From VRUE01 sp963716245 (GTDB lineage Bacteria; Actinomycetota; Thermoleophilia; Solirubrobacterales; 70-9): a DNA stretch of 64,000 bases. Where the stretch lies: assembly GCA_963716245.1 (NCBI GenBank), contig OY970300.1:2356001-2420000 (forward strand), given 5' to 3'. Shown here one piece after another: positions 13,001 to 18,949 of this stretch (position 1 is its first letter; each line of letters begins with the position of its first letter). A model generated the notes under the pieces. It did no database searches. It was not told the DNA's origin and worked only from the letters and a program-made list of their open reading frames with translations. The translations under genes were made by a program, and so were the position numbers.

Positions 13001-15608
13001 AGATGCCGAAGGAGGAGACGCCCGCCCGGCGCGGCCTCTCTCCCTTGGGCCAGGGCCGCGGCTCGCTCAGCAGCTCTACCTCGGCCGAGCCCCAGTCGAC
13101 GTGGGGGGTCGGCTCCTCGGCGTGAAGCGTGCGGGGCAGCGTCTCTTCGCGCAGCGCCATCGCCATCTTGATCACGCCGCCGACCCCGGCGGCCGCGACC
13201 GTGTGGCCGACGTTCGACTTGAGCGAGCCGAGGGCCACCGGGAGTCCCTCCCTCTCCTGGCCGTAGGTGGCGAGGATCGCCCCCGCCTCGATCGGGTCCC
13301 CGAGCGTGGTGCCGGTGCCGTGGGCCTCGACCGCATCGACGTCCTTCGGCTCCAGGCCGGCATTGGCCAGTGCCTGGCGGATCACCCGCTCCTGGGAGGG
13401 GCCGTTGGGGGCGGTCAGGCCGTTGGAGGCGCCGTCCTGGTTGGTCGCCGAGCCGCGGATCACCGCCAGGATGCGGCGGCCGTTTCGCTGCGCGTCGGAG
13501 AGGCGCTCGAGCGCGACGAGGCCGGCGCCCTCCGCCCAGATGGTCCCGTCGGCCGCGGCGGCGAACGCCTTGCAGCGCCCGTCCCTCGCCAGGCCGCCCT
13601 GGCGGTTCATCGCGACGAAGCCGCCCGGAGTGGCGAGCACCGTCGCCCCGCCCGCGAGCGCCAGCTCGCACTCTCCCGAGCGCAGCGCCTGCGCCGCCAG
13701 GTGCATCGCGACCAGCGAGGAGGAGCAGGCGGTGTCGACCGTGACCGCCGGTCCCTCGAGGCCGAGCGAGTAGGCGATCCGGCCGGAGGCGATGCTGGTC
13801 AGGGCGCCGGTCAGCTCGTGGCCGCCGCCATCGGCGGCGTCCTTGCGCAGCAGGCGGATCCCCGGCCCATAGTCCTGCGAGCTGATCCCAGCGTAGACAC
13901 CGGTCGCGCTGCCCCTCAGGCCCGCCGGGTCGATGCCGGCGTCCTCGAGCGCCTCCCAGGCGCCTTCGAGCAGCAGCCGCTGCTGCGGGTCCATCGCCAG
14001 CGCCTCGCGCGGGCCGATGCCGAAGAAGGCGGGATCGAAGTCGCAGGCATCGCGGAGGAAGCCGGCTTCGCGCGGGCCGCCCTCTCCGACCGTGTCGTAC
14101 GGGTCGGGATCCCAGCCGCGATCGGCCGGGAACGGGCCGATCGCATCGCCACCCGTGTCGAGCAGCACCCAGAGATCCTCGGGCGAGGCGACGCCGCCTG
14201 GAAAGCGACAGCTCATGCCGACCAGCGCGATCGGCTCGTCCGCTCGGCCCTGCCGGCGGAGCGCCGGTCGCCTGCGCCGTCCGAACAGCTCACCCTCCAG
14301 GTGCTCGGCCAGCGCCACCACCGTCGGGAAGTCGAAGGCCGCGGCAGCCGGCAGGTCGACTCCGGTGGCCGCGCTCAGGCGGTTGCGCAGCTCGGCGGCG
14401 ACCGCCGACTCGAGGCCGAGGTCGCGAAAGGCGACGGCGGGCGCGACCGCTCCGGCCTCGACGCCGAGCAGCGGAGCGGCCTGCTCGCGAACGAGCTCGA
14501 TCAGCCGTGGCCTGCGCTCGCCCTCCGGCATGGCCGCCAGCTGCGTCCGCAGCTCGCCGGCCGGTTGCTCCGGCGGATCGGATCGAGCCTCTCGGCGCGC
14601 CGGCCGGGGACGAACGTCGCGGTGCTCGCCCCACTCGACCGCGATCCCGCACCCCTCCGCCTCCGCCAGCGCCTCGAGCATGCGGGTCATCCCCCCCTGG
14701 CCCCGGCGCAGCGTCCCAAGCGCGACGACTCCCGCGTCCTCGCCGATCTCGCGCGTGGCGACCGCGAGCACCGGATGAGGACTGACCTCGACGAAGGTGC
14801 GGTGCCCGTCGCGGATCGCGGCCCGCACGGCGCTTTCGAAGAGGGCGGGGCGGCGGATGTTCTCGACCCAGTGCGCCGCGCCGAGCTCGGCGGTCGGGTG
14901 GCGATCGCCGCTGAGGCTCGAGTAGAACGGGACCAGGGCACGGGAGCCCCGGACCCAGGCGAGCTCGCTCAGCATCGACCCGCGGACCTCCTCCACCCGG
15001 GAGGAGTGGGCAGGACCGGTTGCCGCGTCGACCTTCCTGGCCCAGACCCCCTCGGACGCCAGCGCCGCCAGCAGCCCGTCGATCGCCCCGGCGTCCCCCG
15101 AGACCGTGCAGGCCCCGGGGCCGTTGACCCCCGCGATCTCGACGACGCCGGCGAGGCTGGCGAGGCGCGGCTCGAGCAGATCCGCGGCCATCGCGATCGA
15201 GGCGATGGTCCCGGGGCCGGGAATCGTCTCCTGCGCCTGCGCCCACCGCGCCGAGAGCCGCGCCGCCTCGTCGAGCGGGAGCGCACCGGCGACGCAGGCA
15301 GCGGCGTTCTCGCCGACGCTCTGGCCGATCACGGCACCCGGCTCCACCCCGAACGAGCGCCACAGCTCGGCAAGCGATACCGCGGTGGCGAAGATCGCGG
15401 GCTGGACGAAGCGCGGCCATCCCCAGAGCGGGTCCTCCGGCGTGCCAAGCACCTCGAGGAGGTCCCAATCGGCGTGCGGCGCCATAGCCGCGGCGCATTC
15501 GGACATGCGCCGCTCGAAGACGGACGATTCCTCGAGCAGCTCCAGCGCCATGCCGGGCCACTGCGAGCCCTGCCCGGGAAAGACGAAGACCGGGCCGTTG
15601 CCCGGCAT
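1..15608 (-). CDS. Modular type I polyketide synthase (loading module plus modules 1-3), 3' end outside window
   Basis: One uninterrupted minus-strand frame of at least 5,202 codons runs off the left edge. The order is AT-ACP (loading), KS-AT-DH-KR-ACP (module 1), KS-AT-DH-KR-ACP (module 2), KS-AT-DH-KR (module 3, cut inside KR at its NADPH motif). KS cysteines are C628, C2328 and C4034 in DTACSSSL. DH histidines are H1381, H3082 and H4788 in HxxxGxxxxP. KR tyrosines are Y1934 and Y3640. Phosphopantetheine serines are S401, S2097 and S3804. No ER is seen, so each module should leave a C=C bond. The extender ATs read GHSIG with GAFH or HAFH, which points to malonyl-CoA. The start is the ATG at 15608, ten residues before the AT motif FPGQGSQ. 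A TTG at 15656 overlapping the upstream stop is the alternative. There is no docking break between modules and no thioesterase in view. The product is unknown; a polyene chain is inferred. Confidence 0.96.
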   Translation of the reverse strand, partial: MPGNGPVFVFPGQGSQWPGMALELLEESSVFERRMSECAAAMAPHADWDLLEVLGTPEDPLWGWPRFVQPAIFATAVSLAELWRSFGVEPGAVIGQSVGENAAACVAGALPLDEAARLSARWAQAQETIPGPGTIASIAMAADLLEPRLASLAGVVEIAGVNGPGACTVSGDAGAIDGLLAALASEGVWARKVDAATGPAHSSRVEEVRGSMLSELAWVRGSRALVPFYSSLSGDRHPTAELGAAHWVENIRRPALFESAVRAAIRDGHRTFVEVSPHPVLAVATREIGEDAGVVALGTLRRGQGGMTRMLEALAEAEGCGIAVEWGEHRDVRPRPARREARSDPPEQPAGELRTQLAAMPEGERRPRLIELVREQAAPLLGVEAGAVAPAVAFRDLGLESAVAAELRNRLSAATGVDLPAAAAFDFPTVVALAEHLEGELFGRRRRPALRRQGRADEPIALVGMSCRFPGGVASPEDLWVLLDTGGDAIGPFPADRGWDPDPYDTVGEGGPREAGFLRDACDFDPAFFGIGPREALAMDPQQRLLLEGAWEALEDAGIDPAGLRGSATGVYAGISSQDYGPGIRLLRKDAADGGGHELTGALTSIASGRIAYSLGLEGPAVTVDTACSSSLVAMHLAAQALRSGECELALAGGATVLATPGGFVAMNRQGGLARDGRCKAFAAAADGTIWAEGAGLVALERLSDAQRNGRRILAVIRGSATNQDGASNGLTAPNGPSQERVIRQALANAGLEPKDVDAVEAHGTGTTLGDPIEAGAILATYGQEREGLPVALGSLKSNVGHTVAAAGVGGVIKMAMALREETLPRTLHAEEPTPHVDWGSAEVELLSEPRPWPKGERPRRAGVSSFGISGTNAHLILEEPPAPERREEAERPPVLPWAISAKSPEALGDYAKRLAVHIREAESDSLDVAHTLLASRASLPHRAVVAGESEEELLAGLDALASGAEHPSLARAEAAGGKLAFLFAGQGSQRCRMGTGLYGAFPAYRAAFDETCAALEAELGQPVKQAVLAAEGTELSRSLARTDLTQASLFALEVSLHELLSSFGARPDYLIGHSIGEIAAARVAGVFSLPDAAKLVAARGSLMAALPAGGAMASIRATEAMVEESLVPYEGRLCVAAINSPVATTVSGDEDALAEWLAGQEEQGRKVKRLAVSGAFHSHRMDPVLAEFEAIASGLSFAAPEIPILSNLTGEELRAEQATSPAYWAAQIRRPVRFAAGIARLAERGVATLVELGPDSSLVALAGECLPDDDGGRTLCPTLRREGAEPSAFATALGTLYASGQRVELQRLTAGGAPVGLPTYPFQRQRYWLEPSQGAGDISAAGLSATDHPLLGASIALAGEGEHLFTGRLSQSAQPWLADHAVAGTAILPATGFLELVLRAGAELGAERLEELVLESPLALREGEEVQIRVSLSPVEQGEALAIEIHSRPAGEDEQGEWARHATGTLLAQGAPLELGFDPVAWPPPGAEPIDVDDFYERAAEIGLEYGPAFQGIESAWRLGDEVYAEVSLAEEQRSEAERYGVHPALLDAAAQAILLGREVPEGAPLPFGFADVSLGEGRGAERLRMRLRGTAERPTLEAADPDGRPVCAVGSLSLREVDPADLNGRDGAAEQDVFRTEWIELELPADRADRVEVFECVPKPGLDPARGAHELSAAALARLRSFLDEESDGRLAFLTSGAMAVAEGERPDPAAAAVWGLVRSAQSEHPDRFVLLDSDAGEASTAALPHALGISGEPQLALREGIPSAPRLAPMEVEAAAVELDREGTVLVTGGLSGLGALAARHLAANRGVRRIVLVGRRGADASGAAELIGELGELGCEASAVACDVSDREQVVELLAGIEAERPLDAVFHCAGVLDDATVLALDGERLDAVLRPKVDGAWHLHELTASQGLSAFVLFSSAAGTVGSAGQAGYAAANAFLDALAQRRCAEGLTASSIAWGLWGGAGMGERVEEADRARIERSGFRPLDERRGLELLDRVPPAAPAAVALPLDRGALRLRAREGLLPPLLSGLAPVARRRATAPTGSLALRLAAAPPAEREGIVLSLVREEAAAVLGHSSPDAIASDASFGELGFDSLGAVELRNRLARATEVRLPATSVFDYPTPEAVAEHLLARVQGASNAAAAPLAARTASAEPIAIVGLACRYPGGVASPRDLWKLLAEGADGTGEFPGDRGWDEHLYDPDPDEAGKTYTRRGGFLYEAGEFEPAFFGIGPSEAVAMDPQQRLLLEGAWEALEDAGIDPASLKGSATGVFAGLMHHDYADGGTAAVGADLEPFVGIGSASSVASGRVAYALGLEGPAVTVDTACSSSLVAMHLAGQALRSGECELALAGGATVMATPGVFVGMARQRGLASDGRCKSFAASADGTGWSEGVGLVALERLSDAEANGRRILAVIRGSATNQDGASNGLTAPNGPSQERVIRQALANAGLEPKDVDAVEAHGTGTTLGDPIEAGAILATYGQERDGRPLALGSLKSNIGHTQAAAGVGGVIKIAMALREEALPRTLHVEEPTPHVDWGSGEVELLTEEREWKRGERPRRAGVSSFGISGTNAHLIIEEPPEQPVREERERPPVLPWAISAKSREALAAYAGRLAAHVEQNEPDPVDVAQTLLASRASLSHRAVVIGESAEELLAGLDALAQGKSHHPALARAKATDGKLAYLFAGQGAQRAEMGKELHEAFPVYAEAFDETCAALEAELGRPVKEAVFAETGSELSQSLARTDLTQASLFALEVSLYRLLASFGAKPDYLIGHSIGEIAAAHVAGVLDLPDAARLVAARGSLMAALPEGGAMASIRAGEREVAEGLAPYEGRLCIAALNSPTATTVSGEEDALAEWLAEREEQGRKVKRLAVSGAFHSHRMEPVLEEFEQVASGLSFNPPRIPIVSNLTGEELSAEQATSPAYWAAQIREPVRFADGIAHLAERGVATLVELGPDSSLTAMAGECLQDTEPERALAPTLRREGPEPGAFAAALGALHASGRPVELQKLTEGGALVELPTYPFQRQRYWLEPSRAAGDLSAAGLSATDHPLLGASIALASEGEHLFTGRLSQGALPWLADHAIAGTAILPATGFVELALRAGAELGAERIEELVLESPLAVREGEEVQIRVTLAPAEEQGALRIEIHSRPAAESDQHGEWARHATGVLAPQREPLALDFDPSAWPPPGAEPIDVTAFYERAAEVGLEYGPAFQGIESAWRLGDEVYAEVSLAEEQRAEAERYGVHPALLDAAGQPTFVDADPALGPRLPFGLAGISLGEGRGADRLRVRFRTGEEASLEAADPSGAAVCAVESLLTRPVDSAHPRGGTAPTGEALYALEWSAIEPAEGEGDAAVAVHRVPALADGEDPGGVVRARTGEALVAIQSFLRDGGDAERLAVVTERAVAVREDERPDPAAAAVWGLVRSAMAEHPERLILADTDAAPSSERALAAALAQAAEPQIALRDGEVSVPRLAAFAAPGGLERTSLDPNGTVLVTGGLGGLGAHAARHLAESHGARRLLLVGRRGHESPGADRLLTELAELGCEATPVACDVSHRGQLEVLLASIPAEHPLTAVVHCAGALDNGLIEDLDPGRLERVLAPKAEAAWHLHELTREAPLAAFVLYSSIAGTFDNPGQGNYAAANAFLDALARRRRAEGLPAISISWGPWESATELAAQVGEGDRARLAREGIRLIDAESGTALLDRLLEGAPAHVVAAPLDRPTLRSLARRGQLPPLFGALAPSRRRRATAASRPLAGRLAALPPGEREPALLALVRESAAAVLGSSAEEIDSGKGFKDLGFDSLGAVELRNQLARETGVRLEATLVFDHPTPAAIARHLLAELEGTVGAEVVVHAPRRSEEPIAIVGIGCRYPGDVRSPAELWDLVADGRDGISPFPEDRGWDERLYDPDAERVGRSYVREGGFLHDAADFDPAFFGVSPREAVAMDPQQRLMLEGAWEALEDAGIDPASLRGSPTGVYAGVMQHDYAGGDVTAAPAEVEGLLGIGSSPSVVSGRVSYALGLEGPAVTIDTACSSSLVAMHLAAGALRAGECDLALAGGVTVMSTSAMFTEFSRQRVLSPDGRCKSFAASADGTGWSEGVGLVALERLSDAQRNGHRILAVVRGSATNQDGASNGLTAPNGPSQERVIRQALANAGLEPKDVDAVEAHGTGTTLGDPIEAGAILATYGRERENGPLALGSLKSNIGHTQAAAGVGGVIKMVMALREEALPPTLHVDEPTPHVDWDSGEIELLTEPREWKRGERPRRAGVSSFGISGTNAHLIIEEPPEAPQSEEREERELPPAIPWAISAKTPEALAAYAGRLAAHVEQNQPDPIDVAHTLLASRASLPHRAVVAGADSEELLAALDALAQGNSHPGLARAKATPGRTVFLFSGQGAQRAGMGSGLYEAFPVYAEAFDEACAALEAELGKPVKEAVFAEGGSELSKTLARTDLTQASLFALEVSLFRLLASFGAKPDYLIGHSIGEIAAGHVAGVLDLGDAAKLVAARGSLMAALPEGGAMASVRATEGEVAESLAPYEGRLCIAAVNAPASISVSGEEDALAEWEKAQEEAGRKTKRLDVSHAFHSHRMEPMLEEFERLVSTLELKAPEIPIVSNLTGEELTAEQATSSDYWGTQIRQPVRFAAGIAHLHEQGATRLLELGPQATLTAIAAECLVDAKDIALAPTLRRDHAEPQAFVAALGALHASGAQVDLGSLAGGALTELPTYPFQRERYWLEARATGDLSAAGLADADHPILGASVELAGERGERIFTGRISRRAHPWVEDHAVAGTVMLPAAALAEIALRAGAEVGAERIDELVLESPLVLDGQREIQLAVAPSEEDPERFALSIHSRSPKLEEDEEEPEWTRHATGVLAPRRGPLALGFDPSAWPPPGAEPIDANGFYERLTEIGLEYGPAFQGIESAWRLGEEVYAEVSLAEEQRAEAERYGLHPALLDAAAHAAFLDAEPGEAVRLPFGLSGVSLGEGSGASALRVRFRAGEETASFEAADPSGAPACAVESLALQRLEPEALAAAAGSSAALFDLAWVEVEPAAVHAEAVVRRLEPTPEGGNPVATTHALVAEALEAMQAFLAEEQAADARLAFVTHGAQAVTDGERPDPAAAAVWGLVRSAQSEHPGRFLLVDSDGTGASEAALAAALAGAEPQVALRDGTALAPRLAPAAELVAATGGLDPAGTTLVTG
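4085..9165 (-). other. PKS module 2: KS-AT-DH-KR-ACP
   Basis: KS begins near 9150 (EPIAIVGLACRYPGG) with C2328. AT spans about 7560-6680 with GHSIG near 7280 and GAFH near 6975, read as malonyl. DH spans about 6480-5650 with H3082. KR spans about 5610-4580 with Y3640 in GNYAAAN. Its LDD-type motif reads LDN, so the usual B-type fingerprint is altered. ACP serine is S3804. Expected to add a second C=C unit. Confidence 0.9.
9195..14237 (-). other. PKS module 1: KS-AT-DH-KR-ACP
   Basis: KS begins at EPIALVGMSCRFPGG (14237). The catalytic triad is C628, H763 and H802; the last lies in NVGHT. AT spans about 12680-11780 with GHSIG and GAFH, read as malonyl. DH spans about 11570-10700 with H1381. 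KR spans about 10700-9650 with a GGLSGLG nucleotide loop, FSS serines, Y1934 and an intact LDD motif, which marks a B-type ketoreductase. ACP serine is S2097. Expected chemistry is C2 extension, ketoreduction and dehydration to an enoyl unit. Confidence 0.9.
14280..15608 (-). other. PKS loading didomain AT-ACP
   Basis: Residues about 8-300 are an acyltransferase and about 370-440 a carrier protein. The AT nucleophile is S97 in GQSVG, where most PKS ATs have GHSxG. The position of the HAFH (malonyl) or YASH (methylmalonyl) specificity motif reads GPAH, with the catalytic H201 kept. Both changes suggest an unusual starter unit rather than malonyl or methylmalonyl. No KS or KSQ precedes it, as in DEBS-type loading modules. 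The carrier motif is GLES in place of GFDS, but S401 is present. Confidence 0.85.
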
Positions 15609-15652
15609 GACCGTGCGCCGCCGCCAGGGAAGTCGGCGAATCCAGCCTCCCC

Positions 15653-18600
15653 TCAACGCAATCCCCCCGCGGCCGCCGCGGCGCTGTTCGGCGTCCCCGG
15701 CAGAAGGCGGTCGAGCCAGCCCGGCATCCACCACGCCCAGCGGCCGAGCGCGCGCATCATCACCGGCACGACGATCAGCCTGATCGCGAAGGCGTCGATC
15801 GCGACCCCGATCGCCTGCGCGACCCCGAAGTTCCGCATCGTCGCGAACGACGAGACCGCGAAGGAGAGGAAGACGACGATCATGATGATCGCGGCGCCGG
15901 TGACGACCGGCGCGGTCTGGGCGAGGCCGTTGGTTACGGCCGCCTCCGGCGAGCCGGTGCGCAGGTACTCCTCGCGCATGCGCGAGAAGACGAAGACCTC
16001 GTAGTCGATCGCGAGGCCGAAGATGACCATGATCGTCGCCGGGATCACGCCGGTGTCGACGTAGCCCGGGCCGCCCAGCAGCGAGCCGTCGAAGAGAAGG
16101 GCCAGGAACCCGAAGGTGGCGGCGACAGTGACGAGGTTGAGGATCGCCGCGATGAAGGGCACCAGCAGGGAGCGGACGACGAGGATCAGGATCGCCATCG
16201 TCACCAGCGCCAGCGCCAGGCGGGTCATCGGGGCCTGATCGCGGTAGGCCGCGTCGACGTCGAGCTGAAGCGGCGTCGGCCCGCCGACCGCGACCTCCGC
16301 TCCGGTCCGCTCCGCGAGCTCGCCGGCCCGCGCCTCGAGCCGGTCCCGCGTCTCCGCCGCCCGCGGATCGGACGGCTCGTGGCGGGGGATGACGAGCATC
16401 CGCGCCGCCGATCCGCCGTTTTCGACGCTGATCAGGAAGCTCGCCTGGCGCCGGCGCTCGGAGCGGCTGCCGTCGAGGCTGGCGAGGAAGAAGTAGCCGG
16501 AGTCGAACAGCCCTGGCGAGCGTCGGTCGAGCCGGTCGAGACCCGAATCGCCGCTGCGCGCCAGACCCTGCCGCATCTCGTCGAGCGCGCCGCCGAGCAG
16601 CTCGGAGCGCTCCGCGCCGCCGCCGAGGCCGTCGGACAGCGTGCCCGCCCCGGTCTCCATCTGGCCGAGCCCGAGAGCCAGCCGTTCGGCGCCCTCCCGC
16701 AGGCTGCCGAGGCCCGGTGGAAGCGCCTCGCCGCGGCGCGAGAGCCGGGCGATCCCGTCGGAGAGCTCGTTGCTGCCGCTCCGCAGCTTCTCCAGCCCGC
16801 TGTCGAGCTTTGTCGACCCCTTGGCCAGCTTGGCCATGCCCTCCGCAGCGCTTTCGCCGTTCTTGGCGAGGCGCTGGGAGAGGTAGAGCCCGAGGCCGAA
16901 CTGGCTGCGGGCACGGGTGACGCCGCCGACCACCCCGGTCGTCGTCGGCGATTCTTCCCCGGTCCGCGGGTCGAGGCCCGTGAGCCAGACCATCGCCTCC
17001 TCGACCGCTTCCAGCGCGGCGGAGTACCGCGGGTCGGTGCGACCCACGCCCATCTGTCCCAGCGCCTCCCGAGCCGCGCCCAGCCGCTCCTCGACCGCGC
17101 CGACCGGTGCGTCGACCTCCTCGGTGAGGCGCTGTTCCCCCGCCTGCATCGCTTCTTCCAGCGAGGCGGCGTTGTGCTCGATCTCCCCCGCCTGCTCGCG
17201 CGCCCGCTCCAGGCCGTCGGCGAGCCGGCCGGCGCCCTCGCTCGCGCTCGCCGCACCGTCGGCGAGCTCGCCGCTGCCGTCGCTCGCCTTGCCGAGCCCG
17301 CCGATCAGGCGGGTGGAGCCGCTTCCCGCGGCGCCGAGGCCGTCGGCCAGGGCGCCGGCGCCATTCTCGGTCGCCGTGAGCGCGGTTCCGAGTCGCGTGG
17401 CTCCCTCCGCCGCCTGCCGCAGGCCGCCAGTGTTGAGCCGCGCCCCGCGGTGAACCTTGACCAATCCGCGGCCCAGCCTGTCCAGTCCCCGTTCCTGGGC
17501 CGCGAGCGTGCGGTCGATCCCGCTCAGCTGCCGGCTGGCCCGCGCGATCCCCGCGTATCCCGTCATCGTCTCGACCCCGGGATCGCGTTCGAGCCGGCGC
17601 TGGAAGTCGGCAAGGGCCTGCAACCGCTCCGGCGTGGTCACCGGGCCGTCGGAATCGGCCATGACGATCTCGTAGGGGGCTATCCAGCCAGGCCCGAGCT
17701 CCCGCTGCACCGCCTCCTGTTGGCGACGGCCGGGGTCGTCCTCGGGCAGCAGCGCGACGGTGGCGATACCGGTGTCGAGCGCCATCGCCCAGACGGTCGC
17801 GAAGACGAGGACGAAGACGAGCGGCAGCGCGACCATGCGGCGCCGGGCGAGGCGGGCGGAGAGGCTCGCCGCCCAACCGGCGCCGGACCTTCGCGGCAGC
17901 GCCCAGCGGTCGAGGTTGGTCCCGAGGACGACCAGCATCGCCGGCACGACGCAGATCGCGCCGAGGACGCTGAGCACGCTGCAGCCGATCACGGCGAGCG
18001 CGACCGATGTGACGATCGTGCCAGACAGGAACTGGACCGCCACCAACATCGCCAGGGTCAGGCCGCTGCCCGCCATCAGGACCGTGCGACCGGTCACCTC
18101 GACCGTGGTCTCGATCGCCTCGGGCACGCTCCGCCCGCGGCCGACCTCCTCCCGGAACCGGGAGACGACCAGCAGCGCGTAGTCCACGCCGAGGGCGAGA
18201 CCCATCATCCCGGCGGCCCCGAGCGCTATGACTTCCAGCTCGAAGACGCCGGTGAGCAGGTCCAGGACCCCCCGGGTCGCGACCACGACCGAACCGCCGA
18301 CGACGACCGGGATCGCGGCGGCGAGAACCGACCGGAAGACGAGCAGGAGGACGATCAGCAGAGCCGGTATGGCGATCCACTGACCCACTTCGGCCGCGTG
18401 GAAGGTCGAGTCCTGGATCGACTCGACGATCGCCGGGGCGCCGGCGATGCTCGCGCGCACGGGCTCGCGGACCGTCTCGGCGACGTGCTCGCGGACGATT
18501 GGCAGGATCTCGAGCAGGCCCTCCCCCCGCCTCGCTCTAACGTTGACGACCATGGCGGCGACTCCGGGCCTGGGGCGCAGGCCCTCGATCGAGCCCCCCG

Positions 18601-18949
18601 CCGCCCACGGAGAGAGCACGACCGCACCGCGAATCGACTGGATCTCCGCTTCCAGGCGACGGCCCTGCGCCTCCACCCGCCCGGCCGGGCCGCGGAGCAT
18701 CACCACGACGGCGTTCTCGCTGCCGAACTCACGGGTCGCGATCCGGTGCTCCTCGGCGGACTGCGTCCCGTCGACGTAGATCGCCTGCGTCGACAGCTCG
18801 TCCTCGAGGCCGATCCCGATCGACGCCAGCCCGACGACGGCTGCGAGCCAGACCGCGAGCACCCTGCGCGGCCTTCTCGCCACCAGCGATCCGACGCGCG
18901 CGAGGCGACCGCCGGGGCGGGCGGCTACGCCCTCCCCTTCTTCACCCAT
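15653..18949 (-). CDS. MMPL/RND-family exporter with long coiled-coil insert
   Basis: The protein has about 1,098 residues. An N-terminal membrane segment follows a basic stretch, and two blocks of transmembrane helices each carry the Asp-Tyr signature of MMPL transporters (GVDYALLVVSRFREE near residue 254, AIDYEVFVFSRMREE near residue 980). Between them, roughly residues 450-840, lies a long hydrophilic region rich in regularly spaced Leu, Ala and Gly, predicted coiled-coil. Similar inserts occur in YhgE/Pip-like and some MmpL proteins. MMPL proteins move lipids and polyketides across the membrane using proton energy, and the PKS starts 45 bases downstream, so export of the polyketide is inferred. 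The ATG at 18949 is preferred to one at 19003 because it overlaps the upstream stop by 8 bases. Confidence 0.92.
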   Translation of the reverse strand: MGEEGEGVAARPGGRLARVGSLVARRPRRVLAVWLAAVVGLASIGIGLEDELSTQAIYVDGTQSAEEHRIATREFGSENAVVVMLRGPAGRVEAQGRRLEAEIQSIRGAVVLSPWAAGGSIEGLRPRPGVAAMVVNVRARRGEGLLEILPIVREHVAETVREPVRASIAGAPAIVESIQDSTFHAAEVGQWIAIPALLIVLLLVFRSVLAAAIPVVVGGSVVVATRGVLDLLTGVFELEVIALGAAGMMGLALGVDYALLVVSRFREEVGRGRSVPEAIETTVEVTGRTVLMAGSGLTLAMLVAVQFLSGTIVTSVALAVIGCSVLSVLGAICVVPAMLVVLGTNLDRWALPRRSGAGWAASLSARLARRRMVALPLVFVLVFATVWAMALDTGIATVALLPEDDPGRRQQEAVQRELGPGWIAPYEIVMADSDGPVTTPERLQALADFQRRLERDPGVETMTGYAGIARASRQLSGIDRTLAAQERGLDRLGRGLVKVHRGARLNTGGLRQAAEGATRLGTALTATENGAGALADGLGAAGSGSTRLIGGLGKASDGSGELADGAASASEGAGRLADGLERAREQAGEIEHNAASLEEAMQAGEQRLTEEVDAPVGAVEERLGAAREALGQMGVGRTDPRYSAALEAVEEAMVWLTGLDPRTGEESPTTTGVVGGVTRARSQFGLGLYLSQRLAKNGESAAEGMAKLAKGSTKLDSGLEKLRSGSNELSDGIARLSRRGEALPPGLGSLREGAERLALGLGQMETGAGTLSDGLGGGAERSELLGGALDEMRQGLARSGDSGLDRLDRRSPGLFDSGYFFLASLDGSRSERRRQASFLISVENGGSAARMLVIPRHEPSDPRAAETRDRLEARAGELAERTGAEVAVGGPTPLQLDVDAAYRDQAPMTRLALALVTMAILILVVRSLLVPFIAAILNLVTVAATFGFLALLFDGSLLGGPGYVDTGVIPATIMVIFGLAIDYEVFVFSRMREEYLRTGSPEAAVTNGLAQTAPVVTGAAIIMIVVFLSFAVSSFATMRNFGVAQAIGVAIDAFAIRLIVVPVMMRALGRWAWWMPGWLDRLLPGTPNSAAAAAGGLR

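Noticed and set aside
15609..15656. TTG start of the PKS at 15656 overlapping the MMPL stop
   Set aside because: It is possible, but the added residues are Trp/Arg-rich and unlike AT N-termini. The ATG at 15608 sits at the expected distance from FPGQGSQ.
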